Source: Desulfovibrio sp. 86 (GTDB lineage Bacteria; Desulfobacterota; Desulfovibrionia; Desulfovibrionales; Desulfovibrionaceae). From it: DNA of 64,000 bases. Below the pieces are notes generated by a model. It did no database searches, was not told the DNA's origin, and was given only the letters and a program-made list of their open reading frames with translations. Numbering within the stretch: the first letter of the stretch is position 1; every line of letters begins with the position of its first letter. The position numbers were made by a program, and so were the translations under genes. This document shows positions 1 to 9,602 of this stretch, piece after piece. The DNA lies in NCBI RefSeq assembly GCF_902702915.1, contig NZ_LR738849.1, forward strand, positions 1,736,001 to 1,800,000, given 5' to 3'.

Positions 1-290
1 ACAATGGCTTCGCTTTCCGGGTCAAGGTCCACGTCAAAGTGGCGCTTGTAGCGGTCACAGACGGCCTTGCGCAGGTTGGGTATGCCGCGCGAAAGGGAAT
101 AGCGGTGGTTGACGGGCTTGAGTGCTGCCTCTGCGAGCTTTTCCACAATGGGTGCGGGCGTGGGGATGTCCGGATTGCCCATGCTGAAGTCCACGATGTC
201 GATGTTCTGCCGACGAAGCCGCATCTTGAGATCTCCCACCACGGCGAAAACGTAGGGGGGTAGGCGGCGAATGCGTGAAAACTCTTCCAT
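1..290 (-). CDS. PLP-dependent class I/II aminotransferase, N-terminal part (cut by window edge)
   Basis: The reading frame starts at ATG 290-288 and runs off the left edge, giving about 96 residues with no stop. It begins [20 protein letters not shown] and continues with the [12 protein letters not shown] and [17 protein letters not shown] stretches typical of the N-terminal arm and substrate-binding loop of AlaC/LL-diaminopimelate-type aminotransferases (fold type I, pyridoxal phosphate). A GGGAG Shine-Dalgarno lies 7 nt upstream of the start. The PLP lysine is outside the window, so the precise substrate (alanine, aspartate or another amino acid) cannot be decided. It is transcribed divergently from mtnA across about 375 bp. 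Confidence 0.8.
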   Translation of the reverse strand, partial: MEEFSRIRRLPPYVFAVVGDLKMRLRRQNIDIVDFSMGNPDIPTPAPIVEKLAEAALKPVNHRYSLSRGIPNLRKAVCDRYKRHFDVDLDPESEAI

Positions 291-364
291 TGTCTTGCTC
301 CCAGAGCATATTGAGTGTCCCGTCAAAGGCAAAAGCGCCCTTGGCGGCGCGGCGGGCGGTCAGC

Positions 365-392
365 TAGAGCATTTCATCCGTAAACTGCTCTA
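365..392. repeat. Minimal GAGCA-type element (24 bp plus TA on each side)
   Basis: The 24 bp GAGCA...TGCTC at 367-390 are flanked on both sides by TA. This is the shortest member of the family described at 39922-40048: little more than the two inverted ends. The rest of the aminotransferase-mtnA intergenic region (393-667) contains no gene that I can support. Confidence 0.6.
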
Positions 393-667
393 GTCGCTCT
401 GCCGCGCAAGGGTGAAAAAAAACCGTGTCAGCTGCGCCTGAAGCGCAGCCACAGCGGACGCCACAGGCGTTCCTCACAGTGTCTATGCAGCATAGCCAGC
501 GAAAAGCCGGTTTGTAAAGCTTCTGTATGGGATAATCAGCCAAATGCCCCGCCTTTCACAGGGTTATGCCGCGTAAAAAAGAAATGCGCCCCTGGCGATG
601 AACCCGGCGCTCTTTGCTTTCAGCCCGTTGTGGTGTAATCTGACCTCAAGTATGCCCGGAGGAACGC

Positions 668-1786
668 ATGGACGACCATATCCGTTTTGACCACCAAACC
701 CTTGAGTTGCACCTGCTGGATCAGCGCTTTCTGCCCGAGCAGGAGTCGGACTTTGTGTGCCGGACAGCGCAGGACGTCATCAGCGCGCTGCAGACCATGG
801 TGGTGCGCGGCGCGCCCGCCATCGGCGTGACGGCGGCCTGGGGCTGCGTGCTGGCCCTCAAGGAGGCTCAGGGGCCGGACTGGGCCGCCAGGCTTGAGCT
901 GGGCATGGAGCGCATAGCCGCCGCCAGGCCCACAGCCGTGAACCTGCGCTGGGGCGTGGACCGCATGCGCAACAAGTGGCGATCCTTTGGCGGTGCCAAG
1001 ATTGATCAGCCAGCCCTGCTTACGGCCTTTATTCATGAAGCCCAGTCCATGCAGAATGAGGATGTGGCCATTTGCAAGGCTTTGGGCCGCCACGGGGCAA
1101 CCTGCATCAATGACGGCGACTGCGTGCTCACCCACTGCAATGCCGGGGCCCTGGCCACGGCGGGCTATGGCACGGCCCTTGGCGTTATCCGCGCGGCGGC
1201 CGAGTCGGGCAAAAAGATCAGCGTTATTGCCGACGAAACCCGCCCTTTTCTTCAGGGCGCGCGTCTCACCGCCTGGGAACTGGCGCGTGACGGCATTCCC
1301 GTAACCGTGGCCTGCGACAATGCCTGCGCCCTGCTCATGAGCAAGGGGCTGGTGCAGCGCGTGGTGGTGGGCGCTGACCGCATCGCCGCCAACGGCGATA
1401 CGGCCAACAAGATCGGCACCTTTGGCGTGGCCCTGCTGGCCAGACATTTTCATATTCCTTTCTATGTGGCGGCGCCCCTGTCCACCATTGATGCGGCCAC
1501 GCCCGACGGCTCGGGCATTCCCATAGAGCAGCGCCCGGACAGGGAAGTGACGCACGTGGGCGAAACACGCCTGTGCCCCAAGGACGTCCCTGTATTCAAT
1601 TATGCCTTTGACGTGACCCCTGCGGAATATCTCTCCGGCATCATTACTGAAAAAGGCGTATTGCTCCCGCCGTACGGGCTGTCCATCTGGGCCGCGCTCA
1701 ATGACCTGAGCACCGGCCGCAGCGCGGGCATCGCCGGGGCAGAGCCGGAAAACGGGGGCAGTGACGCTGCGCCCGGCAGGAGCTAG
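668..1786 (+). CDS. mtnA: S-methyl-5-thioribose-1-phosphate isomerase
   Basis: 372 residues. MtnA converts 5-methylthioribose-1-phosphate to methylthioribulose-1-phosphate in the cytosolic methionine salvage pathway. The family signatures are present in order: [15 protein letters not shown] near residue 47, [16 protein letters not shown] near 158 (containing the catalytic Cys), [17 protein letters not shown] near 188, and [17 protein letters not shown] near 237 (containing the catalytic Asp). [13 protein letters not shown] segment follows. These distinguish it from the eIF2B-type relatives. The start has a GGAGG ribosome site (CCCGGAGGAACGCATG). The C-terminal 20 residues are low-complexity and probably species-specific. 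It is followed after 4 nt by the next gene, so the two are probably co-transcribed. No other salvage genes are in the window. Confidence 0.95.
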   Translation: MDDHIRFDHQTLELHLLDQRFLPEQESDFVCRTAQDVISALQTMVVRGAPAIGVTAAWGCVLALKEAQGPDWAARLELGMERIAAARPTAVNLRWGVDRMRNKWRSFGGAKIDQPALLTAFIHEAQSMQNEDVAICKALGRHGATCINDGDCVLTHCNAGALATAGYGTALGVIRAAAESGKKISVIADETRPFLQGARLTAWELARDGIPVTVACDNACALLMSKGLVQRVVVGADRIAANGDTANKIGTFGVALLARHFHIPFYVAAPLSTIDAATPDGSGIPIEQRPDREVTHVGETRLCPKDVPVFNYAFDVTPAEYLSGIITEKGVLLPPYGLSIWAALNDLSTGRSAGIAGAEPENGGSDAAPGRS

Positions 1787-1790
1787 ACGC

Positions 1791-3899
1791 ATGAAGGAAC
1801 TCATCCTCGTCGTCGGCCCCGGTCAGCCGGACCTTGGCCCCTGCCAGGACGCCAGCGGCGAACAATCCCGACAGACCGTCATGCAGTGGGAGGGCTGGGA
1901 GCCGCCCAGGGGGCACGTTTCATTGCCTGCCCTTCTGCGCGCCGACCTTGAAGCCATCCGCGCGGAGCATGCGGCCTGGGCCTATGATCTGGGGCGGCTG
2001 ACCGTGGCGGGCAAGGAGGCGCAGGACTGGCTGCGGGCCGGGCACGCGCTGTCCATGTGGTGGTGCTCCCTGCTGTATGAGCGCCATCCCAAGATGACGC
2101 CGGGCCTGTATACCGTGTACAAGCTGCGCGCCCTTGAGCGCTTTATGGATCAGGAGGGCATTTCGGCCCTGTGTCTCAGCGGCGGGGATGACACCCTGCG
2201 CGAGGTTCTGGCCGACATGTGCCGCGCTTCCGGCCGGACGTTTTCCCTTGAGCAGGGCGCGCCAGCGCCTCTGGAGCCGCCAACGCCCCTTTTGCGCCGT
2301 CTGTACAAAGCCGCGCCCGCGCCTGTGCGCGCTCTGGCCCGGTATGCCCACTGGCTGTGGAGCGTGCGGCGCAGGCTGCCCGCAGCGGCAGACGCGGGCA
2401 AACCCCTCGCCCCTGTGCGGGGGCCGGACGGGCCGGTGCAAACGGCCACCATTGCCACCTACTTTCCCAATGTGGACGTGAAGGCCGCCGGTGAGGGACG
2501 CTTTCGCTCCCGCTACTGGGAAAACCTGCACGACGTGCTGCATGAAGCTGCCAGAAAGGAAGGCGCGCCCTGGGTGCGCTGGCTTTTCATCCGTTTTCCC
2601 GCGCCGCAGCTCAGCCTCGCGCAGTGCGCGGCCCTGCGCGACCGGTTCCGCGCCGAAGGCAAGGACGGGGCCAGCTTTCACTACCTTGAGGAATTTTTGC
2701 GCCACCGCGACCTGTGGGCGGCCCTGTGGCGGTATCTGCGCCTGTGTTTTGGCAGCAGAAAGCTTGAGCCCGCCGTGCGCCCCGCCTTCCGCTTTGCCGG
2801 TTCGCTGGTCAATTTCTGGCCGTACCTTGAGCCTTACTGGGTCGAATCCTTCAGAGGCTGGCGCTGCCTTGAGCGTTGCCTGCAGCAGCGCGCCTTTGAC
2901 GTGTACGCCAGGGCGGCGGGCCCGCAACGCTGGACGCTCTTTCCGCTGGAGAACTGCCCCTGGGAGCGCATGCTCACCGTGGCCATGCGCGAGGCGGGAG
3001 CCGCCGCCACGCCGTGTTCCGAGCCAACCGCCGGGCCGGTCATCGGGGCGCAGCATTCCACCGTGCGGCCCACGGATTTTCGCTATTTTGACGACCCCCG
3101 CACCTTCACGCCCCCCTGCGACGCCTTTCAGCCCGACGCTGTGCGCGGCAACGGGCAGTCGGCCTGTGCGCAATGGCTTGAGGCGGGCGTTCCCACCGAG
3201 CGGCTTGGCGAGGTGGAAGCGCTGCGCTATCTCTACCTTGCCGAAAAAACGCGCGGCGCGGCCGCCCCAGGCGCTCATGCCGCAAGCGGCACCGGGGCAA
3301 ACAGTCCCGCAGCAGACAGTCCAGAAGCAGACAGGCCTGCGGCAACCAGCCCCGGCCTGGACAATCCCGCAGGGCAGGAAGCCGGAACCGCCGGGGCCAG
3401 CGGAGGCGTCGCAGCCGGGCAGTCGAAACGTCTTCTGGTTGTCACCAGCTTTTTCAAGGATGAAACCGAGGCCCATCTGGTTCTGCTGGCCCGCGCCCTG
3501 CATGCGGGCGTGCTCAAGGGCTGGCAGCTTGTGGTAAAACCCCACCCCTACCTGCCGGTGGAGGAGCGCCTGCGCGCCCTGCTGGGCCGTCGCGCCTCTG
3601 AAGTGCGCATCGCTCTGGGGGCCATAGGCGAGGAACTTGCGCCGGGGGTTGTGGTATGGTCTTCCAACTCCACCACGGTGGCTCTTGAGGCCGCCCTGAT
3701 GGGGTTGCCGGTCATGAGCATGCTGCCGGTCAACGACTTTGATCTGTGTCCTTTGCAGGATGTGGCGCTTTTGCCGCGCACCGGCAGCGTTGAGGATGTG
3801 GCCCAGGCCCTGTCCACCGCCGCGCCGCTGCAACTGCCGCCCGACTATCTGGATCTGGACCCGGCCCTGCCGCGCTGGAAAAAGCTGCTTGGAGTGTAA
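1791..3899 (+). CDS. Putative surface-carbohydrate biosynthesis protein
   Basis: 702 residues from ATG 1791, chosen over an upstream in-frame ATG at 1761 because GGCAGGAG sits just upstream and because 1761 would overlap mtnA. No signal peptide is visible. The C-terminal 200 residues resemble the nucleotide-sugar-binding half of capsule/surface carbohydrate proteins (KpsC/KpsS-like or TIGR04326-like). Key stretches are KRLLVVTSFFKDETEAHLV, a VVKPHPYLPVE motif, and WSSNSTTVALEAALMGLPV followed by a short acidic tail. An Ala/Pro/Gly-rich linker (about residues 490-540) separates it from the N-terminal region, which I do not recognise. Glycosyltransferase-like activity is inferred from the C-terminal motifs alone. 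It lies between mtnA and a small cysteine-rich protein, with 4 nt and 2 nt gaps. Confidence 0.5.
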   Translation: MKELILVVGPGQPDLGPCQDASGEQSRQTVMQWEGWEPPRGHVSLPALLRADLEAIRAEHAAWAYDLGRLTVAGKEAQDWLRAGHALSMWWCSLLYERHPKMTPGLYTVYKLRALERFMDQEGISALCLSGGDDTLREVLADMCRASGRTFSLEQGAPAPLEPPTPLLRRLYKAAPAPVRALARYAHWLWSVRRRLPAAADAGKPLAPVRGPDGPVQTATIATYFPNVDVKAAGEGRFRSRYWENLHDVLHEAARKEGAPWVRWLFIRFPAPQLSLAQCAALRDRFRAEGKDGASFHYLEEFLRHRDLWAALWRYLRLCFGSRKLEPAVRPAFRFAGSLVNFWPYLEPYWVESFRGWRCLERCLQQRAFDVYARAAGPQRWTLFPLENCPWERMLTVAMREAGAAATPCSEPTAGPVIGAQHSTVRPTDFRYFDDPRTFTPPCDAFQPDAVRGNGQSACAQWLEAGVPTERLGEVEALRYLYLAEKTRGAAAPGAHAASGTGANSPAADSPEADRPAATSPGLDNPAGQEAGTAGASGGVAAGQSKRLLVVTSFFKDETEAHLVLLARALHAGVLKGWQLVVKPHPYLPVEERLRALLGRRASEVRIALGAIGEELAPGVVVWSSNSTTVALEAALMGLPVMSMLPVNDFDLCPLQDVALLPRTGSVEDVAQALSTAAPLQLPPDYLDLDPALPRWKKLLGV

Positions 3900-3901
3900 T
3901 T

Positions 3902-4327
3902 ATGACAATGGGCACTCAGGAACGCATCCTTGAAATGGTACACCACTGCTACTGGGACAATAATGCCAACTGCGCCCAGACGACCCTGCATTGCCTTGAG
4001 CAGTTGACGGGGCTGTCTGTACACCCCTCGCTGTATCAGGCCACTGTGGGCTGCCACGGGGCAGCGGGCCATGGCGGGCAATGCGGTCTGATCGAAGGAG
4101 CGACGCTCTTTCTTGGACTGTACTGCGCCGCCATGGGCAAAAGCGCTGAAGAGACGGAAGAAATATGCGCTCGCTATGCTTTGGTCTTCAACCGGAGTTT
4201 CGGCAGCATGGCGTGCAGTGATCTTCGACCCGGCGGTTTTCGTGCCGATGATCCGCCCCATCTGTGCGAGCGCTTTACCGTGCGGGCTGTGACCTGTCTG
4301 CACGATTTCGTCTCTCGCCTGAGGTAG
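3902..4327 (+). CDS. C_GCAxxG_C_C family redox-type protein
   Basis: 141 residues, 2 nt after the previous stop, with GGAG inside the previous gene's end as ribosome site. Its cysteine pattern fits the C_GCAxxG_C_C family: NANCAQTTLHCL near residue 20, GCHGAAGHGGQCGLIEGA near 50, then single Cys residues at YCAA, EICARY, MACSDLR, LCERF and VTCL. The family is widespread in anaerobes, and a metal- or redox-linked role has been proposed but not established, so no function is assigned. There are no membrane segments or signal peptide. The second Gly-Cys motif reads QCGLIEGA rather than the canonical GCGxxxG. Confidence 0.8.
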   Translation: MTMGTQERILEMVHHCYWDNNANCAQTTLHCLEQLTGLSVHPSLYQATVGCHGAAGHGGQCGLIEGATLFLGLYCAAMGKSAEETEEICARYALVFNRSFGSMACSDLRPGGFRADDPPHLCERFTVRAVTCLHDFVSRLR

Positions 4328-4474
4328 CCTCGGGGCAGGGGCGCGCTCCGGCATGCCGTGCGGCCGTCCTCCCGTTGCGTGGCGGAGCGTCCTGTGTCAC
4401 AAGGAGATATGCGGTTCTGTCAGTGGCGGAGCCGCTGTATCTTTGCGCGGTTAAGCGCCGAAGCGAGCGTATCT

Positions 4475-4665
4475 TAGAGCATTTTGCTTTTGAAACACGC
4501 CTTGTTTCAACGCATCATTCTGGCGAAACACGTGGTTTTCGCCAGAATCCACGCCACTTCGTGGCGGCTGCCGCCTTCGCGTCAGCAGCGCAATTTCAAG
4601 CGGCAGCCGTTTGGCGACGAAGAAGCCTTACGGATGGCGACAGCATCGCCAGTGAAATTGCTCTA
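4475..4665. repeat. GAGCA-type mobile element, 187 bp
   Basis: The element at 4477-4663 starts GAGCATTTT, ends AATTGCTC and is flanked by TA on both sides. Its interior contains a hairpin (ATTCTGGCGAAA...TTTCGCCAGAAT) and, in reverse orientation, the AAGCGGCAGCCGT...GACGAAGAAGCC module also seen at 47250-47310 and 48990-49050. The intervening 4328-4474 holds no supportable gene. Confidence 0.65.
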
Positions 4666-4712
4666 AACTTCGAGATGTGCATTCTCAAAGTTACTCTGCT
4701 CTGGGGGGCCTC

Positions 4713-6107
4713 ATGCTCAGTGTTTTTGACCTGTTCAAGATCGGCATCGGACCGTCCAGTTCGCACACGGTAGGCCCAATGGTGGCGGGCAAGGCTTTTG
4801 CCGGCGAATTGGCGCTTTTGGGGCTGTTGCCCTGTATCGGGCGCGTTACCGTTGATCTTTTTGGTTCTCTGGCGCTCACCGGCGAAGGGCACGGCACCAC
4901 CGGGGCCATTTTGGGCGGGCTGGAAGGTGAGGAACCCGCCTCGGTGGACACGGCGCATCTGGCGCAGCGCACGGCGGAACTCAAGAATAACGCCGACCTG
5001 ACCCTCATCTGCGCGCATACGATTCCCTTTGACTACGCGCGCGACATGCGCCTGCACAAGGGCATGTTCCTGCCGCGCCATTCCAACGCCATGCGGCTCA
5101 CGGCCTATGCCGCCGACGGCACCGAGGTCTATACCCGCACCTATTATTCCATCGGCGGCGGCTTTATTCGCACGGACGCGGACTTTGACGTCGAAGCCGA
5201 AACCTGGCCCGCGCCCCCCTATCCCTACAAGACGGCTGGCGAGCTGTTTGCCATTTGCGAGCGCGAAGGCAAAACCGTGGCCCAGATCGTCATGACCAAT
5301 GAAAGTTTCTGGCATACGGCCGCAGAGGTGCGCCGCCGCGCCCAGGCCGTCATGGATGTCATGCGGGATTCTGTTGAACGCGGCTGCTACACTGACGGCG
5401 TGCTACCGGGCGGCTATAACGTGCGGCGTCGCGCGCCCAACCTGCTGCGCAAGGTCAGCGCCCTCCAGGCCCAGGGCCGCCGCGACCTGAGCCTGTGGCC
5501 GACGCTGTACGCCTTTGCCGTGGCGGAAGAAAACGCCTCCGGCGGGCGGGTGGTCACGGCCCCCACCAACGGGGCGGCCGGTGTCGTGCCCGCTGTGCTG
5601 ACCTATTACCAGAACTTCTACCCCCATGCCACGGAAGAAGGCGCGCTTGATTTTCTGCTCACAGCCGGAGCCATCGGCCTTTTTTACAAGACCAACGCCT
5701 CCATCTCCGGGGCGGAGGTCGGCTGCCAGGGCGAGGTTGGCGTGGCCTGCTCAATGGCGGCGGGAGCCTACTGCGCCGTGACGGGCGGCAACGTGAAGCA
5801 GGTGGAAGTGGCTGCGGAAATAGGCATGGAACACAATCTCGGCCTTACCTGCGACCCCGTCGGCGGCCTGGTGCAGATACCCTGCATCGAGCGCAACGGG
5901 GTCGCGGCGGAGCGCGCGGTCAACTGCGCGCAGCTTTCACGCCTTGAAGACGGGCGGCAGCGGGTCATCTCGCTGGACGCCATCATTGAGGTCATGTACC
6001 GCACCGGACTTGATTTGCAGTCCCGCTACAAGGAAACGTCCCTGGGCGGACTGGCCCAGGCCGTGGCCGAAGGCCTTGAGCGCAAGAAACACATGGATAA
6101 CGCCTGA
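4713..6107 (+). CDS. sdaA: L-serine ammonia-lyase (iron-sulfur type, single chain)
   Basis: 464 residues from ATG 4713. The enzyme deaminates L-serine to pyruvate and ammonia with an oxygen-labile 4Fe-4S cluster. The N-terminus [23 protein letters not shown] is the diagnostic start of single-chain SdaA; an upstream in-frame ATG (4677) lies in the preceding repeat and is rejected. The alpha domain has [15 protein letters not shown] (about residue 285), [14 protein letters not shown], and [21 protein letters not shown], which supply the cluster cysteines. Only a G-run precedes the start, so the ribosome site is weak. It stands alone between a mobile element and a small monooxygenase-fold gene. 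Serine and glycine breakdown would complement the reductase loci at 36-57 kb. Confidence 0.94.
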   Translation: MLSVFDLFKIGIGPSSSHTVGPMVAGKAFAGELALLGLLPCIGRVTVDLFGSLALTGEGHGTTGAILGGLEGEEPASVDTAHLAQRTAELKNNADLTLICAHTIPFDYARDMRLHKGMFLPRHSNAMRLTAYAADGTEVYTRTYYSIGGGFIRTDADFDVEAETWPAPPYPYKTAGELFAICEREGKTVAQIVMTNESFWHTAAEVRRRAQAVMDVMRDSVERGCYTDGVLPGGYNVRRRAPNLLRKVSALQAQGRRDLSLWPTLYAFAVAEENASGGRVVTAPTNGAAGVVPAVLTYYQNFYPHATEEGALDFLLTAGAIGLFYKTNASISGAEVGCQGEVGVACSMAAGAYCAVTGGNVKQVEVAAEIGMEHNLGLTCDPVGGLVQIPCIERNGVAAERAVNCAQLSRLEDGRQRVISLDAIIEVMYRTGLDLQSRYKETSLGGLAQAVAEGLERKKHMDNA

Positions 6108-6157
6108 CCATGAAGCCTGAGCCTCATACGCAAGGCCCATAATAAAGGAAGAACCTT

Positions 6158-6448
6158 ATGAGTGAGATACGCATTGTGGCCGAACTGGAAGTGCTGCCGC
6201 AGCACAGGGAAGAACTTATGCCCGTGTTGCAGGCGCTGGTGGACGGCAGCAGGGGCGAAGCGGGCAATATTGCCTATGAACTGACCGAAGACCTTTCCAA
6301 TGTCTGCCACTTTTTCGTCATCGAAACCTGGGCCTCGCAGCAGGCCATAGACGAACATAACGCCACGCCGCACTTCAGGGCCTTTGTGGGCTTTGTGGAA
6401 GGCAAGCTCAAGGGCATGGCCGTGACCCTGCTCAAGAAGGTGTTTTAG
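6158..6448 (+). CDS. Antibiotic biosynthesis monooxygenase (ABM/YgiN-like) domain protein
   Basis: 96 residues forming one ABM dimeric alpha/beta-barrel domain: IRIVAELEVLPQHREELMPV at the N-terminus, then GNIAYELTED, CHFFVIETWASQQAIDEHNA and HFRAFVGFVEGKL. Relatives include YgiN-type quinol monooxygenases and heme-degrading enzymes; the fold does not predict the substrate. An AAAGGAAGAACCTT ribosome site precedes the start. It is 50 nt downstream of sdaA on the same strand and may be co-transcribed. The gene ends directly at a small GGAAACG-type repeat remnant and a hairpin that probably serves as terminator. Confidence 0.85.
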   Translation: MSEIRIVAELEVLPQHREELMPVLQALVDGSRGEAGNIAYELTEDLSNVCHFFVIETWASQQAIDEHNATPHFRAFVGFVEGKLKGMAVTLLKKVF

Positions 6449-6484
6449 GGAAACGCCGCCAAACGAAACAACTGCGCGTTTCCA
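6449..6484. repeat. Remnant of GGAAACGC-type element
   Basis: These 36 bp start GGAAACGCC and end GCGCGTTTCC. They match the two ends of the 126-bp element at 7990-8115 with the middle missing. Confidence 0.5.
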
Positions 6485-6535
6485 AGTGGCTATTTAATCA
6501 GTGTTTTCTTAGAGTGACATCGGGTTGAAATGCTT

Positions 6536-6600
6536 TGTGGGGGAGGGACCCTTTTGTAAAAGGGTCTCCTCCCCCACGCCCCCACCCCCTAAAACTTTTG
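6536..6600. terminator. G-rich/C-rich hairpin, likely bidirectional terminator
   Basis: GGGGGAGGGACCC-TTTTGTAAAA-GGGTCTCCTCCCCC forms a long stem and is followed by a C-rich tail and CTAAAACTTTTG. The same hairpin family recurs near 7920, 12440, 16060 and 23765, always just after a gene end. Here it lies between the convergent ABM gene and methyltransferase. Confidence 0.6.
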
Positions 6601-6672
6601 TGCAAACATCCCCGCAACGCCAAGAGCGTTACGGGGATGTTTACTGTGAAACCGACAGAAATGCGCGGCGTA

Positions 6673-7485
6673 TCAGCCCGCAATGGCAAAATGGTGCATG
6701 AGGGACGCTTTGCCCAGGGGAGGAAAATAATGCAGCAGGCAAGCCAGCCCCCAGCGCTGGCGGAATCTGTTGAAATAAAAAGCCATATCCAGGCGGCGAA
6801 GGCGGGGGTGCCATTTGTCCAGGCTGCCGTCATGGTCATAGCCCCAGGTCATCTCCGCGTTGAGTTTGCTGACAGCAGAATTTTTATTCATTTTTTTGCA
6901 TACAAAGCTGCCCGCCGTGTCAAAAGCGATGTGCGCTCCGGGAAAGTTGTCCGCCAGGTCCCTGAGCAGCGACCGCACTTCCGCCGCGCGCAGATACATG
7001 AGCACGCCCTCCGCAATGAACAGAATGGAGCGCCCCGCGTAGTCCTGCTGCAGCCTGCGCATCCAGTCCCTGTCAAGGATGGAGCCCGTCCAGTCAAGGC
7101 AGCGCGCGTCGGTCTGGGGCAGAAGTTCCTGCCGCAGGCGCATCACTTCCGGCAAATCCATGTTGATCTGAACGCCCGTGCCGGAATCGGTGCGCCAAAA
7201 ACGGGTGTCCAGACCGCAGCCCAGTTGCACAACCACAGGATTTTCATTGGCATGCAAAAAGGCCTGGGTCAGGTCGTCAAAGTAGCGTACACGTACAGCC
7301 GTGCCCACGCGCGTCATGTGGTTCACGGGAAAGCTGAACACCTCCGGCGGCAGGCTTGCCACGGCCTTGCGCGCTCCGGGGTCCCTGAACATTCCGCCGG
7401 GCAGGCTATCCTCCTCCGAGCGGATGCGCAGAGTAATGAGCAGAGTTCTTGACGCAGGATGCTCCAATAGCCCGTTTGTATTCAT
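6673..7485 (-). CDS. Class I SAM-dependent methyltransferase, leucine-carboxyl/TcmP-like family
   Basis: 270 residues. The SAM-binding region reads VVVQLGCGLDTRFWR (about residues 83-97), with the following DLPEVMRLRQELLP acidic strand and a LFIAEGVLMYL motif near 153. This combination marks the leucine carboxyl methyltransferase/TcmP O-methyltransferase family (PF04072). The start has a GGAGAGG site 5 nt upstream. The natural substrate cannot be inferred: family members methylate polyketides, phosphatases or unknown small molecules. It is monocistronic and convergent with the upstream ABM gene. Confidence 0.85.
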   Translation of the reverse strand: MNTNGLLEHPASRTLLITLRIRSEEDSLPGGMFRDPGARKAVASLPPEVFSFPVNHMTRVGTAVRVRYFDDLTQAFLHANENPVVVQLGCGLDTRFWRTDSGTGVQINMDLPEVMRLRQELLPQTDARCLDWTGSILDRDWMRRLQQDYAGRSILFIAEGVLMYLRAAEVRSLLRDLADNFPGAHIAFDTAGSFVCKKMNKNSAVSKLNAEMTWGYDHDGSLDKWHPRLRRLDMAFYFNRFRQRWGLACLLHYFPPLGKASLMHHFAIAG

Positions 7486-7624
7486 GATCCTCTCCAGATA
7501 GAGTGTGGGATCCCCTCCGTGATGCTTTGTTGTGAATTTTATAGGAATTGAAATTCAATGTCAAAAAAGAAGGAAACACCGTCCCGTATTCGCACATGGG
7601 CGCGCACACCGCATATCCTGCAAC

Positions 7625-7774
7625 TAGAGCAGATCAACTTTGAAATGTTTCACATTTCAAAGTTTTCATTCAGCCGAAAATGCGATTTTCGGCTGAATCC
7701 ACGCCACATTGTGGCGCGCTGCACTCTCGTGCAACGTTAGAGCATTTACACTTTTTCAAAGTTAAAATGCTCTA
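7625..7774. repeat. GAGCA-type mobile element with nested 33-bp minimal copy
   Basis: The outer end is GAGCAGATCAAC at 7627 after TA; the other end is AAAATGCTC at 7772 followed by TA. The interior carries a CATTCAGCCGAAAA...TTTTCGGCTGAAT hairpin. A second, complete short copy (7740-7772, GAGCATTT...AAATGCTC) is itself flanked by TA. I see no credible gene in 7486-8148. Confidence 0.6.
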
Positions 7775-7913
7775 AGGGTTTACAGTAATCTGCTCTGACA
7801 TCAGCGCAGACAGACCCCGCCGTGAAAGCGCAAGCGCAGTTTCGCGGCGGGGTCTGTTTTTGCAGCCTTCCAAATTAGAAAGGTAGTTGTGCTACTGGAA
7901 AAGACAATAAAGG

Positions 7914-7980
7914 TTTTAGGGGGAGGGGGTGTGGAGGAGGAGACCCTTTTGCAAAAGGATTCCTCCCCCACAAAGCATTT
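7914..7980. terminator. G-rich hairpin repeat
   Basis: GGGGGAGGGGGTG...GAGACCC-TTTTGCAAAA-GGATTCCTCCCCC is a member of the same hairpin family as 6536-6600. It lies downstream of serS (minus strand), beyond an inserted element, so it may be the serS terminator. Confidence 0.45.
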
Positions 7981-7989
7981 CAATGCTAA

Positions 7990-8115
7990 GGAAACGCTGA
8001 TTTATTTTGTTTGGCGGTGTTGCTTCTCTTTTTTTGAAACAGTCGAGGACGGAAGAGTCCACTCCTGCTTCAAAAAAAGATCGCGCCTTGCCAAACGAAA
8101 TAACTGCGCGTTTCC
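7990..8115. repeat. GGAAACGC-type element, 126 bp
   Basis: The ends are GGAAACGCTGATTTATT and GCGCGTTTCC. The internal TTTTTTTGAAACAG...CTGCTTCAAAAAAA inverted repeat makes the whole element nearly palindromic. A close full-length copy is at 23813-23939 and a deleted one at 6449-6484. Confidence 0.65.
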
Positions 8116-8148
8116 AGGAAGCTCTTTAATCAATGCTTTCCAAAAAAC

Positions 8149-9423
8149 CTAGCGCGGTTCGATAACCTCAAGGCCGTTCATGTAGGGAACCAGCGCCTTG
8201 GGCAAAACGACGCTGCCGTCTTTTTGCTGGCAGTTTTCCAGAATGGCGGCGGTGGTGCGGCCTGTGGGCAGGCCGGAGCCGTTGAGGGTATGGACAAAGG
8301 TGGCCTTGCCGCCCTTGGGCTTGAAGCGGATGTCTGCCCGGCGCGCCTGAAAATCGGTGCAGTTGGAGCAGGACGATATTTCCCTGTAGGTTTTCTGCGC
8401 GGGCATCCACACTTCCACATCATAGGTCTTGGCGGAGGAAAAGCCCATGTCGCCGGTGCACAGGGTGATGACGCGGTAGGGCAGTTCCAGCAGTTCCAGC
8501 AGGGCGCAGGCGTGGCCGCGCATGAGTTCAAGCTGGTTGAAGCTGTCTTCGGGATGGGCAAAGCGCACCATCTCCACCTTGGTGAACTGGTGCATGCGTA
8601 TGATGCCGCGCGTGTCCTTGCCAGCGCTGCCCGCTTCGGAGCGGAAGCAGGGGGTGGCCGCGCAGTAGGCGCGGGGCAGGTCGGCCTCGTCCAGCACTTC
8701 GCCGGCGTGCAGGTTGGTCAGCGGCACTTCGGCTGTGGGAATGAGAAAATAGTCCCAGTCCTGCAGCTTGAACAGGTCTTCCTCGAACTTGGGCAACTGG
8801 GCCGTGCCCGTCATGGTGGCGCGGTTGACCATATAGGGCGGGCTCACCTCGGTATAGTCGCCGTGGATGGTGTGCCTGTCGAGAAAAAAGGCGGCCAGAG
8901 CGCGCTCAAGGCGGGCTCCCCAACCCAGGGACACCACAAAGCGGCTGCCTGTCAGGCGCGCGGCGCGCTCAAAGTCCAGACCGCCGAGGGCAACGCCGAT
9001 GTCGCCGTGCTCGCGCACCTCAAAGTCGAACTGACGCGGGCTGCCCCAGCGGCTTACCTCGACATTTTCATTCTCGTTGGCGCCCAGGGGCACGGAGCAG
9101 TCAGGAATGTTGGGCACGCGCATGAGCCAGCTTTCCACATCGGCCTTGGCCTGCACTGTTTCGCCTTCAAGATTCTTGATGCGGTCAGACAGGGTGGAGA
9201 GCTCGGCAAGCAGTTCCGTGGCATCCTGCCCAGAGCGCTTGAGGGCCGCCACCTGTCCGGAAGCCTCATTGCGTTTGCTCTTGAGCCCTTCGATTTCAGT
9301 GAGCAGGGTGCGGCGTTTGCCGTCCAGCTCAAGAAACGCGTCCACACTGAGATCCGAATGACGGTCGGCCAGAGCCTTGGCCAATACTTCGGGCTGCCTC
9401 TGCACCAGTTTGAGATCGATCAT
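8149..9423 (-). CDS. serS: Seryl-tRNA synthetase
   Basis: 424 residues from ATG 9423-9421, which has an AGGAGCGGTC ribosome site; a longer frame to 9480 lacks one and departs from the family start MIDLKLVQ. It charges tRNA-Ser (and tRNA-Sec, needed for the selenoproteins in this window). The N-terminal 110 residues form the long tRNA-binding coiled coil ([18 protein letters not shown]). Class II motif 2 appears as [26 protein letters not shown], and motif 3 as [17 protein letters not shown]. Length is normal for bacteria. It is monocistronic. Confidence 0.97.
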   Translation of the reverse strand: MIDLKLVQRQPEVLAKALADRHSDLSVDAFLELDGKRRTLLTEIEGLKSKRNEASGQVAALKRSGQDATELLAELSTLSDRIKNLEGETVQAKADVESWLMRVPNIPDCSVPLGANENENVEVSRWGSPRQFDFEVREHGDIGVALGGLDFERAARLTGSRFVVSLGWGARLERALAAFFLDRHTIHGDYTEVSPPYMVNRATMTGTAQLPKFEEDLFKLQDWDYFLIPTAEVPLTNLHAGEVLDEADLPRAYCAATPCFRSEAGSAGKDTRGIIRMHQFTKVEMVRFAHPEDSFNQLELMRGHACALLELLELPYRVITLCTGDMGFSSAKTYDVEVWMPAQKTYREISSCSNCTDFQARRADIRFKPKGGKATFVHTLNGSGLPTGRTTAAILENCQQKDGSVVLPKALVPYMNGLEVIEPR

Positions 9424-9602
9424 GACCGCTCCTGAAAAATTGCGCTGTATCGCGCCGGATACGCGGTAAAATTGCGACATGGAGTCGCCCGCGTTAAGAT
9501 TATTCCTTTATCATGGGGGTAGGCTGCCTTGCAAGGCTGGCTTTTTACGTATATAGACCACTGGAATACTCTTGAAAATTTCTATAAAAACGCGAGGCTG
9601 TC

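Noticed and set aside
1920..3833. Minus-strand 637-codon frame
   Set aside because: Antisense to the surface-carbohydrate-like gene in high-GC DNA; long shadow frames are expected there, and it lacks a ribosome site and motifs.
8224..9435. Plus-strand 403-codon frame
   Set aside because: Antisense of serS, with His/Gly-rich shadow composition.
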